64,000 nt of DNA from Curtobacterium sp. MCBA15_001 (GCF_001864835.1 NZ_MJGI01000027.1:271355-335354), one strand, 5' to 3'; numbered from the stretch's first letter, positions 52,619 to 61,955 are shown. Numbers and translations are program-made. The notes: generated by a model from the letters alone, not told the origin.

Positions 52619-53059
52619 CTACTGCTCGAACGTCGCGTTGAGCGAGATGTCGACACCCGTCAGCGCCTTGCTGACCGGGCAGGTGGCCTTGGCCTCGTCG
52701 GCGGCCTTGAGGAACGTCGCCTCGTCGATGCCGGAGACCTCGCCGTTCACGGTGAGGACGATGCCGGTGAGCTTGAACCCGCCCGCGCTGTCCGGGCCGA
52801 GCGAGACGTCCGCCTTGACGTCGAGGGCCTCGACCGTGCCGCCGGCCTCGCCGAGGACGGCGGAGAACTGCATCGCGTAGCAGGCCGAGTGGGCCGCAGC
52901 GATGAGTTCCTCGGGGCTGGTGGCGCCGTTCGCGTCGTCAGCGGCGCGCTTCGGGAACGACACGTCGTAGGTGCCGACCTTCGAGCTGGAGAGTTCGACC
53001 TGGCCGGAGCCGTCGTTCAGGCCGCCGTTCCAGGCGGTACGTGCGGTACGCGTGGGCAT
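52619..53059 (-). CDS. OsmC family peroxiredoxin
   Basis: 146 residues. OsmC pattern: ARTAWNGGLNDGSGQVEL, TSPEELIAAAHSACYAMQFSAVL with the peroxidatic Cys, and the resolving Cys in ATCPVSKALTGVDISLNATF. Reduces organic hydroperoxides. GAAAGGAG stands before ATG at 53059. Candidate operator half-sites are found about 60-90 bp upstream. Confidence 0.93.
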   Translation of the reverse strand: MPTRTARTAWNGGLNDGSGQVELSSSKVGTYDVSFPKRAADDANGATSPEELIAAAHSACYAMQFSAVLGEAGGTVEALDVKADVSLGPDSAGGFKLTGIVLTVNGEVSGIDEATFLKAADEAKATCPVSKALTGVDISLNATFEQ

Positions 53060-53119
53060 GGCCGCTCCTTTCGTGTGGGGGTGCGGGCCCGTCCGGGACC
53101 GCCGGAGCCGAGTCAATCG

Positions 53120-53148
53120 GAGAACGGTCGTTCTCGCAAGCCGTTCTC
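53120..53148. promoter_or_regulatory. GAGAAC/GTTCTC operator cluster upstream of osmC-like gene
   Basis: GAGAAC (53120-53125) and GTTCTC (53130-53135) form a dyad with a four-base spacer; a third half-site GTTCTC is at 53143-53148, and GAGAACGG also pairs with the second CCGTTCTC. Together they make a three-half-site array ahead of the peroxiredoxin gene. No local regulator of the OhrR type is adjacent. Confidence 0.6.
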
Positions 53149-53218
53149 GGCGAAGACGCAGTCTCACGGTCCGAGTGCGCGCCCCCCGTCGCACCCGTGG
53201 GCCGCGCCGGGGTACACC

Positions 53219-53920
53219 TCAGACGGCGGGGCCGACCGTGCGCAACGCGTCCGCCCGGTCGGCGGAGGACCTGGCGGCGTAGCCGATCCGGCTCTCGCGC
53301 ACGTGCCACCCCATCCGCTCGGCGGCCTGATCGGCGTCGCCGGAGTCGATCGCGGCGGTGATCCGACGGTGGTCCGGCCACAGGCGCTTGCCACGCGACG
53401 CGGTGTCGAGCGCGTATAGCCACTCGATCTTGCGGGAGAGCTGCATGAGCAGGGTCGCCAGCGTGCTGCTGCCCGAGAGCTCGGCGACCAGGAAGTGGAA
53501 GCGCTCGTTGAGCTCGACGAGCAGGTCGAGCTCGTCGCGCTCGACGGCGTCGTCCCCGGCGTCGAGCACCTCGCCGAGTTCACGGCGGACGCGCCACCAC
53601 CCCTCGGGCGGGGTGTCCGCGGCGAACAGCGTGCGGGCACGGACCGCGGCGCGGCGCGCGGTCGCGATCTCGAGGGCCTCGCGCACGGCGAACAGGTCGT
53701 CGGCCTCGTCGAAGGGGATCTCGGCGATCCGCGAGCCGACGTTCGGGCGGGACACGACGAAGCCCTCGCCCTCGAGCCCGCGCAGGGCCTCGCGCACGGG
53801 CACCCGGGAGACGCCGTAGCGCTCCGCCAGGAACGCCTCGGTGACGCGGGTCCCCGGCGCGAGCACGCCCGCGACGACGTCGCGACGGATCGCGTCGAGG
53901 ACCCCGTTACCGTTCAGCAC
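53219..53920 (-). CDS. GntR family regulator, FCD type
   Basis: 233 residues. Winged helix (LDAIRRDVVAGVLAPGTRVTEAFLAERYGVSRVPVREALRGLEGEGFVVSRPNVGSRIAEI) and FCD domain with likely metal ligands (Asp in VELNERFHFLVAELSG..., His in WPDHRRI and GWHVRESRIG). Starts 13 bp after the ABC ATPase stop in the same direction, so it is the last gene of the peptide-uptake operon and probably its regulator. GTG start. FCD regulators sense small carboxylates. Confidence 0.9.
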   Translation of the reverse strand: MLNGNGVLDAIRRDVVAGVLAPGTRVTEAFLAERYGVSRVPVREALRGLEGEGFVVSRPNVGSRIAEIPFDEADDLFAVREALEIATARRAAVRARTLFAADTPPEGWWRVRRELGEVLDAGDDAVERDELDLLVELNERFHFLVAELSGSSTLATLLMQLSRKIEWLYALDTASRGKRLWPDHRRITAAIDSGDADQAAERMGWHVRESRIGYAARSSADRADALRTVGPAV

Positions 53921-53933
53921 GGTGCTGATCGTC

Positions 53934-55601
53934 TCACGCGGCGGCCTCGGCGATCCTGCGACCCGGCACGGCGTCGAGCAGGTCGCGCGTGTACTGGTCC
54001 TGCGGCGCGTCGAACACCTGCGCGACGCTCCCGTGCTCGACGACCTCGCCGCGCCGCATGACCACGACGTCGTCCGCGATCCGGCGCACCACGCCCAGGT
54101 CGTGCGTGATGAACAGGTAGCTCAGGCCGAGACGGTCCTGCAGGTCGTCGAGCAGCGTCAGGACCTGCTCCTGCACGAGCACGTCGAGCGCCGACACCGC
54201 CTCGTCGAGGATGAGCACCTCGGGTTCGAGGGCGAGCGCCCGGGCGATGGCCACACGCTGGCGCTGCCCGCCGGACAGTTCGTTCGGCCGGAGCTGCGCG
54301 ATCGACCGGGGCAGGGCGACCTGGTCGAGCAGCGTCGCCACCCGTTCGCTCCGCGATGCCCGGTCGCCGACGCCGAACACCCGCAGCGGTTCGTCGATGA
54401 CCCGCTCGATCGTCGAGGTCGGGTCGAGCGAGCCGTACGGGTCCTGGAACACCGGTTGCACCTGCCGTCGGATCGCCCGCCGCTCGGCGCCGCGGGCCGT
54501 CCCGATCGCGCGCCCGTCGACGAGCGCGGTCCCCGAGGTCGGCTGCTCGAGGCCGAGCAGGATGCGCGCCACGGTCGTCTTGCCGGACCCGGACTCGCCG
54601 ACGACCGCGGTGGTCGTCGCCCGGCGCACGGTGAACGAGACGCCGTCGGCCGCCCGGAGCGTACCGGCGCCCCGGCCGCGGAGCCGGTACTCCTTGACCA
54701 GGTCGGTGACGACGAGCACCGGGTCGCCGTGCTGCGTCGGCTCGGGTGCGGTGCCGGACAGGGCGGGCTCGGCCGCGATGAGTCGCTTGGTGTACTCGTG
54801 CTGTGGGTCGCGGAGGATCGCCTCGGGCGGGCCCTGCTCGACGACCTCGCCGTCGAGCATCACCACGATCCGGTCCGTCCGGTCCGCCGCGACGCCGAGG
54901 TCGTGCGTCACGAACAGCAGCGTGGTGCCGTGCTGGTCGACGAGCGTCTGCAGGTGGTCGAGGATCTGCCGCTGCACCGTCACGTCGAGCGCACTGGTCG
55001 GCTCGTCCGCGATGAGCAGCTCGGGCTGCCGTGCGAGCGCGATCGCGATGAGGATGCGCTGCCGCATGCCGCCGGAGAACTCGTGCGGGTACTGGTCCGC
55101 ACGTCGGCTCGCCTCGGGGATCCCGGCCTCGGTCATGAGCGCCACGACCCGGTCGCGGACCGCCGACCGCCCCCGCATCCCGCCGGCACGGAGCGTGTCC
55201 GCGATCTGCGCACCGACCCGCATCGACGGGTTCAGGTTCGTCGAGGGGTCCTGCGGCACCAGGCCGATCCGGCCACCGCGGACCGGCCGCATCACGGACT
55301 CGTCCGCGGCCCCCAGGTCGAGTCCGCCCAGGTGGATCGAGCCGCCGGTGATGTGCCCGGCACCCGGCAGCAGGCGCAGGACGGCGGCGATCAGGGTCGA
55401 CTTGCCAGAGCCGGACTGGCCGACGATGGCGACGCGTTCGCCACGGCGGACGTCGAGGTGGACGCCGTGCAGCACCTCGCGGCCGCCGAAGGCGACCCGC
55501 AGGTCGCGGACGGCCAGCAGCGGGTCGCGCTGGTCGGCGTCGGTCGGGAGGCCCGGCTCGGCTCCGGTGGTCGGGCGGCGGTTCTCAGCGTCCTGTGGCA
55601 T
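53934..55601 (-). CDS. Fused double ATP-binding protein of peptide-type ABC importer (second system)
   Basis: 555 residues, two ABC ATPases in tandem. Walker A GQSGSGKST then GESGSGKTT; signatures FSGGMRQR and LSGGQRQR; Walker B LLIADEPTSALD then LILDEAVSALD (Pro replaced by Ala). DppD-like then DppF-like order, as in the system at 7501. ATG at 55601 lies inside the end of the GGT gene (17-bp overlap). Confidence 0.93.
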   Translation of the reverse strand: MPQDAENRRPTTGAEPGLPTDADQRDPLLAVRDLRVAFGGREVLHGVHLDVRRGERVAIVGQSGSGKSTLIAAVLRLLPGAGHITGGSIHLGGLDLGAADESVMRPVRGGRIGLVPQDPSTNLNPSMRVGAQIADTLRAGGMRGRSAVRDRVVALMTEAGIPEASRRADQYPHEFSGGMRQRILIAIALARQPELLIADEPTSALDVTVQRQILDHLQTLVDQHGTTLLFVTHDLGVAADRTDRIVVMLDGEVVEQGPPEAILRDPQHEYTKRLIAAEPALSGTAPEPTQHGDPVLVVTDLVKEYRLRGRGAGTLRAADGVSFTVRRATTTAVVGESGSGKTTVARILLGLEQPTSGTALVDGRAIGTARGAERRAIRRQVQPVFQDPYGSLDPTSTIERVIDEPLRVFGVGDRASRSERVATLLDQVALPRSIAQLRPNELSGGQRQRVAIARALALEPEVLILDEAVSALDVLVQEQVLTLLDDLQDRLGLSYLFITHDLGVVRRIADDVVVMRRGEVVEHGSVAQVFDAPQDQYTRDLLDAVPGRRIAEAAA

Positions 55602-57468
55602 GGCCCTGTGCTCCTCTGGGGTTGGCGGCGGCGCCGAGGACGCCGGTGGCGGGGTCGCGCGTGACGCACGACAGGCGGCCGAGCGACCAGTCGCCGGCGC
55701 GGGTGACGACGTGCCCGAGCGCTTCGAGCCCGGCGATCACCGCGTCCCCGAGCCGGTCCTCGACGACCAGGCCGCCGGGGGTCCAGGTCCGGGGCCAGAA
55801 CGACCCCGGGAAGGACGTCGTGTGCAGGGCCGGTGCGTCGATGGCCTGCTGCGGCGAGTACCCGCCGACGATCGTCCGGAGCAGGAACAGCAGCTGCCAC
55901 TGGTCCTGCTGGTCGCCGCCGGGGGAGCCCAGCGCCATGACCGGTTCGCCGTCACGCAGCACCAGGGTCGGGGTCAGCGTGGTGCGCGGGCGCTGCCCGG
56001 GCGTCAGCGTCGAGGCGGTGCCCTCCTCGAGCCAGGTCATCTGCATCCGGGTGCCCAGGCAGAACCCGAGCTCGGGGACCGTGGGGCTCGACTGCAGCCA
56101 CCCGCCGGACGGCGTCGCGCTGACGATGTTGCCCCAGCGGTCGACGACGTCGATGTGGCAGGTGTCGCCGCGGGTCTCGCCGGTCTCCATCACGACGGGC
56201 TCGCCGCGGTCCTCGACGGGGGCTGCTCCGCGCGCTCCCGGAACGGTGGGCTCCCCGACGCCGGCGATCGGCTCGCCGCCCGGTGTGTAGGTCTCGCGCA
56301 GCGGCGGGAGTGCTCCGGCTCGGGTCGAGACGCTGCCCGGACGGAGCTCGTGCGAGGCGCGCTCGCCGATCAGGGCACGGCGGGCGTCGGAGTAGGCGTC
56401 GGCGAGGAGCTCGTCCATCGGGACGTCCCCGTCGCCGTAGTACGCCTCGCGGTCGGCGAGGGCGAGCTTCTGCGCCTCGACGATGGTGTGCGCGCCGAGC
56501 ACGGTCGATGGGTCGAGCCGGGCGTCCTCGAGCGGCTCGAGCAGGCGCAGGGTCTGCAGCAGCGCCGGACCCTGGCCCCACGGTCCGGTCTTCGCGATCG
56601 TGCACCCGCGGAACTCGGCCGTCGTCGCGGGTTCGTACGACGCCCGGAAGGCTGCCATGTCGCTCGCCCGGATCACACCCGCGTGGTCGGTGCCCGAGGC
56701 GTGGCGGTGCGGGGCGCGCACGAAGCGGTCGACGGCCTCGGCGACGAAGCCGCGCGACCAGGCGTCCCGCGCGGCGTCGATGCGGGCGGCGCGCGCGTCG
56801 GCGCCGTCCTCGGCGACGTCCTCGGCGACGTCGGAACCGGCGTCGACGAGCCGCTCGAGCACTGCGGCGTAGGTCTCGTTGCGCAGGACGGTCCCGGGTA
56901 CCGGAGCGGAGCCTCCCGGCAGCCACCGGTCGGCGGAGGTCGGCCAGTGGTCGCGGAACAGGTCCTGGACCGTCGCGATCGTGGCGGCCACGCGCGGCGC
57001 GACGGGGTGGCCGTCACGGGCGTACCCGATCGCGTAGGCCAGCACGTCGGCGAGTTCCCACGTGCCGTGGTCGCGGAGCAGCAGGAACCAGGCGTCGACC
57101 GCGCCGGGGACGGCCGCGGCCAGCGCGCCGGCGCCGGGGACCAGGTCGAGCCCCTCCGACCGGAAGTGCTCCGGGGTCGCACCCGCTGGGGCCGGACCCT
57201 GGCCGTTCAGGACCGTGGGGGCCTTGTCGGTGGCCGTCGCGAAGACGGCGGTCATGTCGCCGCCGGGGCCGTTCAGGTGCGGTTCGACGACGTGCAGGAC
57301 GAACGCACCGGCGACGGCGGCGTCGAAGGCGTTGCCGCCGCGTTCGAGCACGGCCTGGGCGGTGGACGTCGCGGTCCAGTGGGTGGACGCGGCCATGCCG
57401 AACGTGCCGCGCAGGTCCGGTCTCGTCGTCTCGACACCGGGTTCGACGAAGGCGGGGTTGGTGCTCAT
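55585..57468 (-). CDS. Gamma-glutamyltransferase family protein (YwrD type)
   Basis: 627 residues, Ntn-hydrolase fold. NAFDAAVAGAFVLHVVEPHLNGPGGDMTAVF in the large subunit, and nucleophile Thr436 in GDTCHIDVVDRWGNIVSATPSGGWLQSSP starts the small subunit after self-cleavage. DTCHIDVVD and the GWLQSS motif are those of YwrD-like members rather than classical GGT (TTHFSVVD). There is no signal peptide, so it acts in the cytoplasm, likely cleaving gamma-glutamyl or other amides brought in by the flanking importer. GGAAG precedes ATG at 57468; five bp after the permease stop. Confidence 0.9.
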   Translation of the reverse strand: MSTNPAFVEPGVETTRPDLRGTFGMAASTHWTATSTAQAVLERGGNAFDAAVAGAFVLHVVEPHLNGPGGDMTAVFATATDKAPTVLNGQGPAPAGATPEHFRSEGLDLVPGAGALAAAVPGAVDAWFLLLRDHGTWELADVLAYAIGYARDGHPVAPRVAATIATVQDLFRDHWPTSADRWLPGGSAPVPGTVLRNETYAAVLERLVDAGSDVAEDVAEDGADARAARIDAARDAWSRGFVAEAVDRFVRAPHRHASGTDHAGVIRASDMAAFRASYEPATTAEFRGCTIAKTGPWGQGPALLQTLRLLEPLEDARLDPSTVLGAHTIVEAQKLALADREAYYGDGDVPMDELLADAYSDARRALIGERASHELRPGSVSTRAGALPPLRETYTPGGEPIAGVGEPTVPGARGAAPVEDRGEPVVMETGETRGDTCHIDVVDRWGNIVSATPSGGWLQSSPTVPELGFCLGTRMQMTWLEEGTASTLTPGQRPRTTLTPTLVLRDGEPVMALGSPGGDQQDQWQLLFLLRTIVGGYSPQQAIDAPALHTTSFPGSFWPRTWTPGGLVVEDRLGDAVIAGLEALGHVVTRAGDWSLGRLSCVTRDPATGVLGAAANPRGAQGHATGR

Positions 57469-57472
57469 GGGG

Positions 57473-58360
57473 TCACTTCCGGTCGGAGGCGGTGGGGTCG
57501 AGGGCGTCGCGCAGGGCGTCCCCGAACAGGTTGAAGCCGAGGCAGATGACGGCGATCGCGACACCCGGCACGACGGCGGCCCACGGCGCGTTGCCGAGGT
57601 ACTGCTGCGCGTCCGAGAGCATGATGCCGAGGCTCGGGGTGGGCGGTTGGATGCCGAGGCCGAGGAACGACAGCAGCGCCTCGCCGATCACGGCGACCGG
57701 CATGATGACCGTGGCCTGCACGATGATCGCCGACAGGCAGTTCGGCAGGACGTGCTGCAGGATGATCCGCGCTCCGCCGGCATCGAGCGTCTTCGCACTC
57801 GTGACGAAGTCGGCGCTCGTGATCCGCAGGGTCTCGCCGCGGACGATCCGGATCATCGCGGGGACGTGCGAGACGCCGATCGCGATGACGGCGTTCGACA
57901 GGCTCGGTCCGCTGATCGCCGCGAGGCCCACCGCGATGATGAGGAACGGGAAGGCGAGCGCGACGTCGGTCAGGCGGGAGATGACCGCGTCGAGCCACTT
58001 CCAGTACCCGGCGAGCAGGCCGAGCGGCGTGCCGACGACGACGGACACCAGCACGGACAGCGCACCCACGACCAACGACACCTGGATGCCGTAGAACGTC
58101 CGCGACAGGATGTCCCGGCCGAGGTCGTCGGTGCCCAGACCGAAGCCCACGGTGAACGGCACCTGGAACGGCAGGTCGAAGTGCGTCTCGGTGGGGTCGT
58201 GCGGTGCGATGAGCGGGGCGGTCACCGCGGCGAGCACGACGACCGCGAGCATGACGGCGCCGGTCATGCCGAGGCGGTTCGCACGCACCTGGCGCCACGT
58301 GCGGCCCCGGCTGGTGCCGAGGGTGTCCGTGAGCCGGACCGGGGGACTGGTCAGGGTCAT
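57473..58360 (-). CDS. ABC transporter permease, DppC type (second system)
   Basis: 295 residues. RQVRANRLGMTGAVMLAVVVLAAVTAPLIAPHDP first helix, FGLGTDDLGRDILSRTFYGIQVSLVVG, and the EAA loop FVTSAKTLDAGGARIILQHVLPNCLSAI. Forms the channel with the DppB-type permease; ATGA overlap with it at 58357-58360. Confidence 0.93.
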   Translation of the reverse strand: MTLTSPPVRLTDTLGTSRGRTWRQVRANRLGMTGAVMLAVVVLAAVTAPLIAPHDPTETHFDLPFQVPFTVGFGLGTDDLGRDILSRTFYGIQVSLVVGALSVLVSVVVGTPLGLLAGYWKWLDAVISRLTDVALAFPFLIIAVGLAAISGPSLSNAVIAIGVSHVPAMIRIVRGETLRITSADFVTSAKTLDAGGARIILQHVLPNCLSAIIVQATVIMPVAVIGEALLSFLGLGIQPPTPSLGIMLSDAQQYLGNAPWAAVVPGVAIAVICLGFNLFGDALRDALDPTASDRK

Positions 58361-59310
58361 GCTGCTCCTCCGACGCGGATCTTCGGGTTGATGACCGAGT
58401 ACAGGACGTCGACGGCCAGGTTGATGAGGACGTAGCCGACGGTGATGACGAGCACGACGGCCTGGATCACCGGGTAGTCGCGGGTGAACACCGCGTCCAG
58501 GGTGAGCTTGCCGAAGCCCGGCAGCGCGAAGATGCGCTCGGTGACGACGGCGCCCGAGATGAGCCCGCCGAGCTGCAGCCCGACGATCGTCACGACGACG
58601 ATCATCGAGTTCCGCAGGCCGTACCGGAACAGGACCCGGCCACGGCTGAGGCCCTTCGCGCGGGCCGTCCGGACGAAGTCGGTCTTCATCGTCTCGATCA
58701 TCGACGCCCGGGTCTGCCGCATGATGACCGCGGCGAGCGAGGTGCCGAGGATGAGTGCCGGCAGTGTCAGGTGGTAGATCGCGCTCGCCGGGTTCGTCGT
58801 CATCGGGACGTACCCGGACGCCGGGAACCAGCCGAGGCCCGCGGCCAACCAGACGATCGCCAGGATGCCGAGCCAGAAGTTCGGGACCGACAGGCCGACC
58901 AGCGCGGCGGCGTTCGCCATCCACTCCGGCCACTGCCCGCGGTACCGCTCGGCGATCGTGCCGAGGGCGACGCCCACGATGACGGCGACGACGATGGCGT
59001 AGAGCGCGAGCCAGAGCGTCACCGGGAGCGTGCCACCGAGGAGCTCGTCCACGGGGGTGCCCGTCCGGGTGGAGCGGCCGAAGTCACCCTGCAGCGCGTT
59101 CACCAGGAAGCGCCAGTACTGCACCACGACCGAGTCGTCGAGGCCGAGCTGCTGCCGGACCGCTGCGAGGCGCTCGGGGCTGGCCTCCTCCCCCGCCAGC
59201 GCGAGGGCCGGGTCGCCCGGCAGCTGCCGCACGCCGACGAACACCACGATCGACGCCAGGACCAGGGTCAGTGCGGACTGCCAGAGCCGCGTGGTCACGT
59301 ACCGGATCAC
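58357..59310 (-). CDS. ABC transporter permease, DppB type (second system)
   Basis: 317 residues. MIRYVTTRLWQSALTLVLASIVVFVGVRQLPGDPA signature, six helices, EAA loop FVRTARAKGLSRGRVLFRYGLRNSM. GTG start overlaps the binding-protein stop by 4 bp. Confidence 0.93.
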   Translation of the reverse strand: MIRYVTTRLWQSALTLVLASIVVFVGVRQLPGDPALALAGEEASPERLAAVRQQLGLDDSVVVQYWRFLVNALQGDFGRSTRTGTPVDELLGGTLPVTLWLALYAIVVAVIVGVALGTIAERYRGQWPEWMANAAALVGLSVPNFWLGILAIVWLAAGLGWFPASGYVPMTTNPASAIYHLTLPALILGTSLAAVIMRQTRASMIETMKTDFVRTARAKGLSRGRVLFRYGLRNSMIVVVTIVGLQLGGLISGAVVTERIFALPGFGKLTLDAVFTRDYPVIQAVVLVITVGYVLINLAVDVLYSVINPKIRVGGAA

Positions 59311-60965
59311 TTCGAGCCGCCTTCCACGAACGCGGCCTGGCTGAGCCGGACCACGCCGTCCGCGTACGTCGAGACGCCCGCGATGTCGTTCCGGACCCCG
59401 GTGATGCTCCGGGTCCGGTAGAGGTAGATGATCGGGTCGTCCTGCTGCACGATCGTCGTCATCTCGCCGTACAGGGCTGCACGCTCCTGCTCGTCGGTCG
59501 CCTGCGAGGCGCGGTCGATCAGGTCGTCGACCTCGGGGTTGCTGTACCCGGCGTAGTTGTTGCCGCCGCCGGTCGCCAGGAACCCGCCGATGTTGCCGTG
59601 CGGGTCGACCCGCCCGGACCAGCCGAGCTGCAGTGCCTGGAAGTCACCGCGCGTCTGGTCGTCGAGCAGCGTCGTGTACTCGACCGGGGTGATCGTGATC
59701 GCGAACCCGCCGGCCCGGGCCTGCGCCTGCAGCGCCTGGGCGAAGCGGACCGTGTCGGGGGTGTTCGTCACCTCCATCGCGATCGGGAACGGCTGCTGCA
59801 CGCCCGCCTTCGTCAGGATCGCCTTGGCCCGCTCCGGGTCGTACGGTGGGCACGCCGAGCTGGCCTTCGTCGCGAACACGCTCGTGTCGGGGACCGGCGA
59901 GCATGCGACGTCCGCCCAGCCGTGGAACACGCTCTGCACGAGCTCGCCGCGGTTGATCGACATCGACAGGGCCCGTCGGACGTCGGCGCGCTTCGCCAGC
60001 GGGGTGTCGATCTGCTCCGGGTCCGTGCCGACGCCGTCCTGGTTGCCGATGTTCACGGTGATGCCCTGGTAGCCGAGCGACCCCGTGCGCAGGACGCTCA
60101 GGTCCTTCCGCTTCCGCAGGTCGTCGACGTCCTGGGTCGAGATCGAGTCCGCGACCTGGACGTCCCCGGACTTCAGGTTCGCCGCACGGATGCTGGCGTC
60201 GGTGATGATCCGGTACGTGATCGTGTCGAAGTGCGCCGTCTCGGGGGCGTAGTACTCCGGGTCCTTCTCGACCTGGATCGACGTCTGCGGGACCCGCTTG
60301 ACGAACTTGTACGGCCCGACGCACACGGGGGCGTCACCGAAGGCGTCGCCCTCGCGCTCGAGTGCCGTCGGCGACATCACCATGCCGGCACGGTCGGCGA
60401 GCGCCGCGGTGATCGGGGCGAACGGGGTGTCGTAGTGCAGCCGCACGGTCTGGTCGTCGACCGCCTCGACGTCCGACACCGGCCCCATCTCGCTCTTGCG
60501 GCTGGAGTCGGCCTTCGTCAGGTTCCGCTCGAGCGTGGTGACGACCGCCGCCGCGTCGAAGGGCGTGCCGTCGGCGAACCGGACGCCGGTCCTCACCGGG
60601 AACGTCACCGTCCTGCCGCCGTCCGACACGGTCGGCAGCGCGGTGGCGAGCATCGGCACGATCGTGCCCTCGGCGTCGATGTCGTAGAGCTTCTGGCACA
60701 TCGTCTCCATGACGTACCGGGTGTAGAGCGACGACGACGTGGTCGGGTCGAGACGGTCCGGCTCGGCGGAGAGCGCCATGACGAGGTCGCCGCCGTCGCG
60801 GACCTGCTGATCGCCGATCGGGGTCGTGGTGACCGTGCCGGCGGTGGTGCCGCCGGCCTTCGAGCGTTGGACGGGGACGCAGGCGGTCAGGACGAGCGTC
60901 GCTGCGACGAGGACGGCGGGCAGTGCGATGAGTGTGCGGCGGCGTCGGGGGCTGATCGGGGGCAT
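59307..60965 (-). CDS. ABC substrate-binding lipoprotein, peptide family (second system)
   Basis: 552 residues. Signal with lipobox VLTAC (Cys29). Family 5 binding protein: ALSAEPDRLDPTTSSSLYTRYVMETMCQKLYD, FADGTPFDAAAVVTTLERN, and KRADVRRALSMSINR. First gene of the six-gene leftward operon, preceded by two TTG-N2-AxACAA-type sites. Similar family to the protein at 3751 but clearly divergent, so the ligands probably differ; a glutathione-like or other gamma-glutamyl compound is suggested by the GGT gene. Confidence 0.93.
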   Translation of the reverse strand: MPPISPRRRRTLIALPAVLVAATLVLTACVPVQRSKAGGTTAGTVTTTPIGDQQVRDGGDLVMALSAEPDRLDPTTSSSLYTRYVMETMCQKLYDIDAEGTIVPMLATALPTVSDGGRTVTFPVRTGVRFADGTPFDAAAVVTTLERNLTKADSSRKSEMGPVSDVEAVDDQTVRLHYDTPFAPITAALADRAGMVMSPTALEREGDAFGDAPVCVGPYKFVKRVPQTSIQVEKDPEYYAPETAHFDTITYRIITDASIRAANLKSGDVQVADSISTQDVDDLRKRKDLSVLRTGSLGYQGITVNIGNQDGVGTDPEQIDTPLAKRADVRRALSMSINRGELVQSVFHGWADVACSPVPDTSVFATKASSACPPYDPERAKAILTKAGVQQPFPIAMEVTNTPDTVRFAQALQAQARAGGFAITITPVEYTTLLDDQTRGDFQALQLGWSGRVDPHGNIGGFLATGGGNNYAGYSNPEVDDLIDRASQATDEQERAALYGEMTTIVQQDDPIIYLYRTRSITGVRNDIAGVSTYADGVVRLSQAAFVEGGSK

Positions 60966-61025
60966 GGGGTTCCTGAAGCGTGGAGTGGCGTGGCGTTCCT
61001 TGTGGGATCGCGCTCAGGAGCGGCT

Positions 61026-61069
61026 GTGATTGCATACAATCACGCTTGAGGGGCACCGTTTGTACACAA
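61026..61069. promoter_or_regulatory. Pair of candidate FCD-GntR operators
   Basis: TTGCATACAA (61030-61039), inside the larger perfect dyad GTGATTG-CATA-CAATCAC (61026-61043), and TTGTACACAA (61060-61069). Centres are 30 bp apart, about three helical turns. They lie 61-104 bp upstream of the binding-protein start and are like the TTGTATACAA-type sites of many FCD regulators. The rightward TauE gene starts at 61112, so it may be affected as well. Confidence 0.65.
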
Positions 61070-61111
61070 CGCGTTTCCGTCGTGTAAAACCCGCGACGTA
61101 CTCTGGACCCG

Positions 61112-61954
61112 ATGACCTCCCGCACCACCCGCATCCTCCTGCTCGTCGCGATCGGTGTCCTCGCCGGGGTGCTCTCCGGCCTGTTCGGCGTCGGCGGCGG
61201 CGTCATCGTGGTGCCAGCGCTCATGGCCTTCCTGCACATGGACCAGCGCAGCGCCTCGGCGAGTTCGCTCGTCGCCATCGCCCCGGCGGCGATCGTCGGT
61301 GCGGCCACCTACGCCCTGCAGGGCGAGGTGCACTGGCTCGCGGCGCTCACCCTCGCGGTCGGCAGCGTCATCGGAGCACCCGTCGGCGCTCGACTGCTGC
61401 GTGCGATCTCGCTCCGGGTCCTGCCGTGGATCTTCGTCGGGTTCATCGCGGTGGTGCTCGTCTCCCTGTTCACGAACACCCCGACCCGCACCGGCGACGT
61501 GCACTTCGGGATCGTCGAGGCGCTCGTCCTGTTCGGCATCGGTCTGCTGTCGGGCGTGCTGTCCGGTCTGGTCGGGGTCGGCGGCGGTGTCGTCATCGTG
61601 CCGGGGATGGAGCTCGCGCTCGGGGCCGGGGATCTGCTGGCCAAGGGCACGTCGCTGCTGACGATGGTGCCGACGGCGGTCTCGGGCACGGTCGCGAACC
61701 TGCGGCGGGGCGCGGTGGACCTGCGCATCGGCCTGACGGTCGGCATCACGGCGGCGGTCTGCTTGCCGGCCGGTGCGGCACTCGCCCGGGTCATCGACCC
61801 GCAGGTCGGCACGTGGCTGTTCGCGGCGTTCCTGGTGGTCGTCGCGGTGATCGTCCTGCGCCGGGGCCTGCGCGCAGCGCGCGCCGACGCCGAGCCGGGA
61901 CCCGGCGGTCTGGAGGGTGCGGCCGAGTCGGCGACGGGCGTGGCGGACCGGTGA
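61112..61954 (+). CDS. TauE/SafE family membrane exporter
   Basis: 280 residues, eight membrane helices in two repeats, each with the family motif (GVLSGLFGVGGGVIVVPAL and GVLSGLVGVGGGVVIVPGM). Family members export sulfite, sulfoacetate or related organic anions. Divergent from the GGT/peptide-uptake operon. If that system handles glutathione-like compounds, a sulfur link would make sense, but this is conjecture. Confidence 0.92.
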   Translation: MTSRTTRILLLVAIGVLAGVLSGLFGVGGGVIVVPALMAFLHMDQRSASASSLVAIAPAAIVGAATYALQGEVHWLAALTLAVGSVIGAPVGARLLRAISLRVLPWIFVGFIAVVLVSLFTNTPTRTGDVHFGIVEALVLFGIGLLSGVLSGLVGVGGGVVIVPGMELALGAGDLLAKGTSLLTMVPTAVSGTVANLRRGAVDLRIGLTVGITAAVCLPAGAALARVIDPQVGTWLFAAFLVVVAVIVLRRGLRAARADAEPGPGGLEGAAESATGVADR

Positions 61955-61955
61955 G

